A stretch of 64,000 bases of DNA, taken from NCBI GenBank assembly GCA_015698045.1, contig BLAL01000206.1:372001-436000 (forward strand), given 5' to 3'. A program made the translations under genes and the position numbers. Below the pieces are notes generated by a model that was not told the DNA's origin, ran no database searches, and saw nothing but the letters and a program-made list of their open reading frames with translations. Shown here one piece after another: positions 61,400 to 64,000 of this stretch. Position 1 is the stretch's first letter. The number at the start of each line of letters is the position of its first letter. Source of the DNA: Rhizophagus clarus. Its lineage: Eukaryota; Glomeromycota; Glomeromycetes; Glomerales; Glomeraceae.

Positions 61400-61860
61400 C
61401 AAAAATGAATTTTGAAACATTACAAAATATTTATGTAAAATTACGAATTGTCAAAATATTTTAAAAAGTTGCAAAATATTATGCAATAAAATTACAAAAT
61501 ATTACGAACTGTAAAATTACGAAACTTTATATATTGTAATATTTCAAAATATTTTAAAAAGTTGCGAAATATTACGCAATAAAATTACACAATATTACGA
61601 ACTGTAAAATTATGAAACTTTACATATCATAATATTTTAAAATATTTTAAAAAGTTACAAAATATTACACTTACACAAACTTGCGGCAGGTTTGGAAACT
61701 TACAAAATATTATATAAAATTACGAAATATTGCAAATGCGTAAAATTACGGAATATTACAAACTGTAAAATTACGAAACTTTGCATATCATAATATTTTA
61801 AAATATTTTAAAAAGTTACGAAATATTACGATGCATAATCTTACGCAACTTTTCACACTA
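61400..61860. repeat. Irregular TTACGAAATATT tandem repeat
   Basis: Repeated AAAATTACGAACTGTAAAAT and AAAATATTTTAAAAAGTTRC units. They are akin to the 50-bp satellite at 30.4-31.0 kb but inverted relative to the flanking CATCAGAAAATTTTATA motif, which both loci share. Confidence 0.75.
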
Positions 61861-61864
61861 TAAA

Positions 61865-62645
61865 ATTTTCTGATGATAAAAAATGTAAAAAAAATGCCGA
61901 TACTGACTATTTTGACATTTCTATATATAAAAAATGCAAAAAATGCTAAAACTTATAAGTTCTGGCATTTTTATATATAAAAAATGTAAAAAAAACTGCC
62001 TTTATATATTAAAAATCAAAAAAATACTGGACTAACTATACTGATATTTTTATTTGTTAAAATGCAAAAAAAAAAATATTAAATTTAACAGTTCAGGCAT
62101 TTTTATATGTAAAAAGTAAAGAAAAAAACTACCTTTTATATATTAAAAGTTAAAAAAATGTCAGACTAACTGTACTGGCATTTTTATTTGTTAAAATACA
62201 AAAAAAAATGCTGAAACTAACAGTTCTGGCATTTTTATATATAAAAAACACAAAAAAAATGCTAAAACTGATAAATTCTAGCATTTTTATATATAAAAGA
62301 TGCAAAAAACTACCTTTTATATGTTAAAAGTCAAAAAAAAATGTCAGACTGATTGTATTGGCATTTTTATATATTAAAATACAAAAAAAAATGCAAAAAA
62401 TGCTAAAATTGACAGTTTTAGTATTTTTATATGTAAAAAATAAAGAAAAAAATGCTGAAACTAATAAGTTCCAGTATTTTTATATATAAAAAATGCAAAA
62501 AAATACCAAAACTGATAAGTTTCAGTATTTTTTTATATAAAAGATGTAAAAAAACTGCTTTTTATATGTTAAAAGTCAAAAAAAAAAATGCTGGACTGAC
62601 TGTACTGGTATTTTTATTTGTTAAAATGCAAAAAAAAATGCTGAA
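61865..62645. repeat. Palindromic array of short hairpins (GGCATTTTTATAT)
   Basis: About twelve units of 60-65 bp alternate AAAAAATGCTGAAACTAACA and TTCTGGCATTTTTATATATA. Each unit can fold because the TGCYRRAACT and AGTTYYRGCA parts are complementary. A single similar unit lies at about 30300-30365. Confidence 0.82.
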
Positions 62646-62672
62646 ACTAACAATTCTGACTAGGACTCTGAT

Positions 62673-62813
62673 CAGTTCAGTTCAGTTCAGTTTTTGTAAA
62701 AACTGATACTAAAAAAATTGATTAGTATCAGTATTGATGATTACTGAAACTAACCAGTATCAATATTGATGATTATTGAAACTGATCAATAATTACCAAA
62801 AACTGAACTGATT
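62673..62813. mobile_element. Small fold-back MITE with TCAGTTCAGTTTTTG ends
   Basis: The left end TCAGTTCAGTTCAGTTTTTG and the right end CAAAAACTGAACTGA are inverted copies. The inside also pairs (TATTGATGATTACTGAAACT with related copies). No coding sequence. Confidence 0.68.
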
Positions 62814-62833
62814 TACCAATATTGTGACATCAA

Positions 62834-63480
62834 CACAGGTCGAATGAAAAAAAATCGTCAAAAATCGGCAGTCCAATTTTTAACTGATTTTTGGATATAT
62901 TTGTCTGATTTGTGGCTTTTTAAAGCCGATTTTATGGCGCGAATTGTTTGTGATCGGAAATACGTTATTTATGAACAAAAAATCGGAATGCCGATTTTGG
63001 CAGATTTTGTGAAAATCGGCATTCCGATTTTAAAATAAACATGTCGATAGCTAAAAATAAGACTGCCGGTTTATAGCTATATTTGTCCTATTTATGGCAT
63101 TTTGCTGCCGATTTTATGGCACGTATTGTTGGCAATCGGAAATTCTTTTATTTTTATCGACATAAATCGGAATACCGTTTTAAAATTATAATTGCCGATT
63201 CTCGCAAAATCAGAACGCCGATTTTTAAATAATCATGCCAAATCTCCTAAAATCGGATTGCCAAGTTTAATTCAGTATAAACATTTCAAAAATAGTTTAT
63301 GCCGATTTATATATCGGATCTTTCTATTATCGATTTTCTCATAATTCATAATTACTATTATTGTCCAGTTTTTTAGCTCGGTAGAAACATTTCAAAAATA
63401 GTTTATGCCGATTTATATATCAAATCTTTCTATTATCGATTTTCTCGTAATTCATAATTACTATTATTGTCCGGTTTTAT
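62834..63480. repeat. GCCGATTTT cluster, possible left end of another CACTA-like element
   Basis: CACAGGTCGAATG at 62834 resembles the CACTRGTC termini found elsewhere in the window. It is followed by more than a dozen direct and inverted copies of AAAATCGGCA / TGCCGATTTT, some as palindromes (AATCGGAATGCCGATT). 63282-63370 and 63385-63475 are a tandem duplicate. The arrangement (terminus, subterminal repeats, then the 3' end of a minus-strand gene) copies the element at 776, but the other end lies beyond the window. Confidence 0.45.
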
Positions 63481-63865
63481 TTTATTTTTCCATTTTCGAT
63501 AATTGATTTATATTTAATATTTAATATGTATGATATATAATATGTATGCTATTATTTTATAATATATACTGCAATTTATGATATATTTATTATTATTATA
63601 TTATTATATTGTCCATATTATTATTATTATATTACTATATTGTTCTTATTATTATATTATTATTATGTATAGAATGTTTATATAAAATATATTAAAATCA
63701 TATTTATCTCGTCATGTTACTTATAAATGGCTATAAAATAACCAGTGCTCTAAAAAAGAGATTAATAGGATAGAAACGATATTAGAAAGTTAATTTATAA
63801 ACAACGGAATTTAAATCACTCAAAATACAAGCAGTTGATTTTAAATGATGAAACAAATACCTAAA

Positions 63866-64000
63866 TTATATACGTCTTCTGATATCGACCGGTACTTCTA
63901 AGTAAAAGGGACCTTGGTGCTCATCTACTTCTAAATTACCATTATTATCATCGTTTTGTTCTTCATTAGTTCCATCATTTTTATCAGCATTACCATTATT
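63866..64000 (-). CDS. 3' end of an unknown gene, running off the window
   Basis: The minus strand is open from the window edge to TAA at 63866-63868 (44 codons): an Asn/Asp-rich stretch (NNGNADKNDGTNEEQNDDNN) followed by LEVDEHQGPFYLEVPVDIRR RI. The end of the sequence is well structured and GC rises, so this looks like real coding sequence. It may belong to the putative CACTA-like element starting at 62834 or to a host gene; too little is visible to decide. Confidence 0.5.
   Translation of the reverse strand, partial: NNGNADKNDGTNEEQNDDNNGNLEVDEHQGPFYLEVPVDIRRRI

Overview
The window looks like nuclear DNA of a very AT-rich, transposon-rich fungus. The best fit, inferred from gene style and repeat families and not proven here, is an arbuscular mycorrhizal fungus (Glomeromycotina, Rhizophagus-like). 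Genes have short GT-AG introns of about 70-105 nt, TATA-like boxes shortly before start codons, and wide AT-rich spacers.

Layout. 776-7865 is a whole-length CACTA-type DNA transposon with CACTAGTC ends, a TAA target duplication and two decayed genes facing each other. 7866-9500 holds the end of another CACTA-like repeat and an inverted relic of a topoisomerase exon. 9580-14539 is DNA topoisomerase II in eight exons, and 15369-16963 is a secreted subtilisin-like protease in four exons. 17-28.7 kb is a transposon quarter: MITEs, a 5.5-kb TTAA-flanked element with a DUF6589-like transposase and AT hooks, and a decayed ORF. 28.4-37 kb is mostly repeat arrays with one probable unknown gene (32.8-33.6 kb). 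37.7-39.0 kb is a 5'-truncated LINE. 40.4-42.7 kb is bounded by CACTA-like ends. 43.2-45.2 kb carries two small minus-strand genes (an 86-aa orphan and a C2H2-finger protein). 48.5-50.7 kb is a decayed transposase-like gene. 51.3-54.2 kb is an array of intron-like modules. 54.7-58.9 kb is a larger LINE between 230-bp direct repeats. The last 5 kb are T-rich and palindromic arrays, ending in the 3' part of an unknown minus-strand gene that runs off the window.

The best-supported host genes are topoisomerase II, the S8 protease and the two-exon 86-aa gene. No tRNA, rRNA or CRISPR array was seen.

Four observations stand out. First, the topoisomerase II lacks the usual C-terminal tail but has a charged, tail-like N-terminal extension of about 305 residues, built by tandem exon-intron duplication, with an inverted relic of the same exon 1 kb upstream. 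Second, arrays of 34-42-nt mini-exon-like blocks are separated by introns whose branch region sits in a GAAACGTT/AACGTTTC hairpin. Third, one LINE is flanked by unusually long direct repeats, and both LINE 5' junctions lie on the palindrome GAATTTAAATTC. Fourth, a 50-bp satellite keeps a near-exact period.
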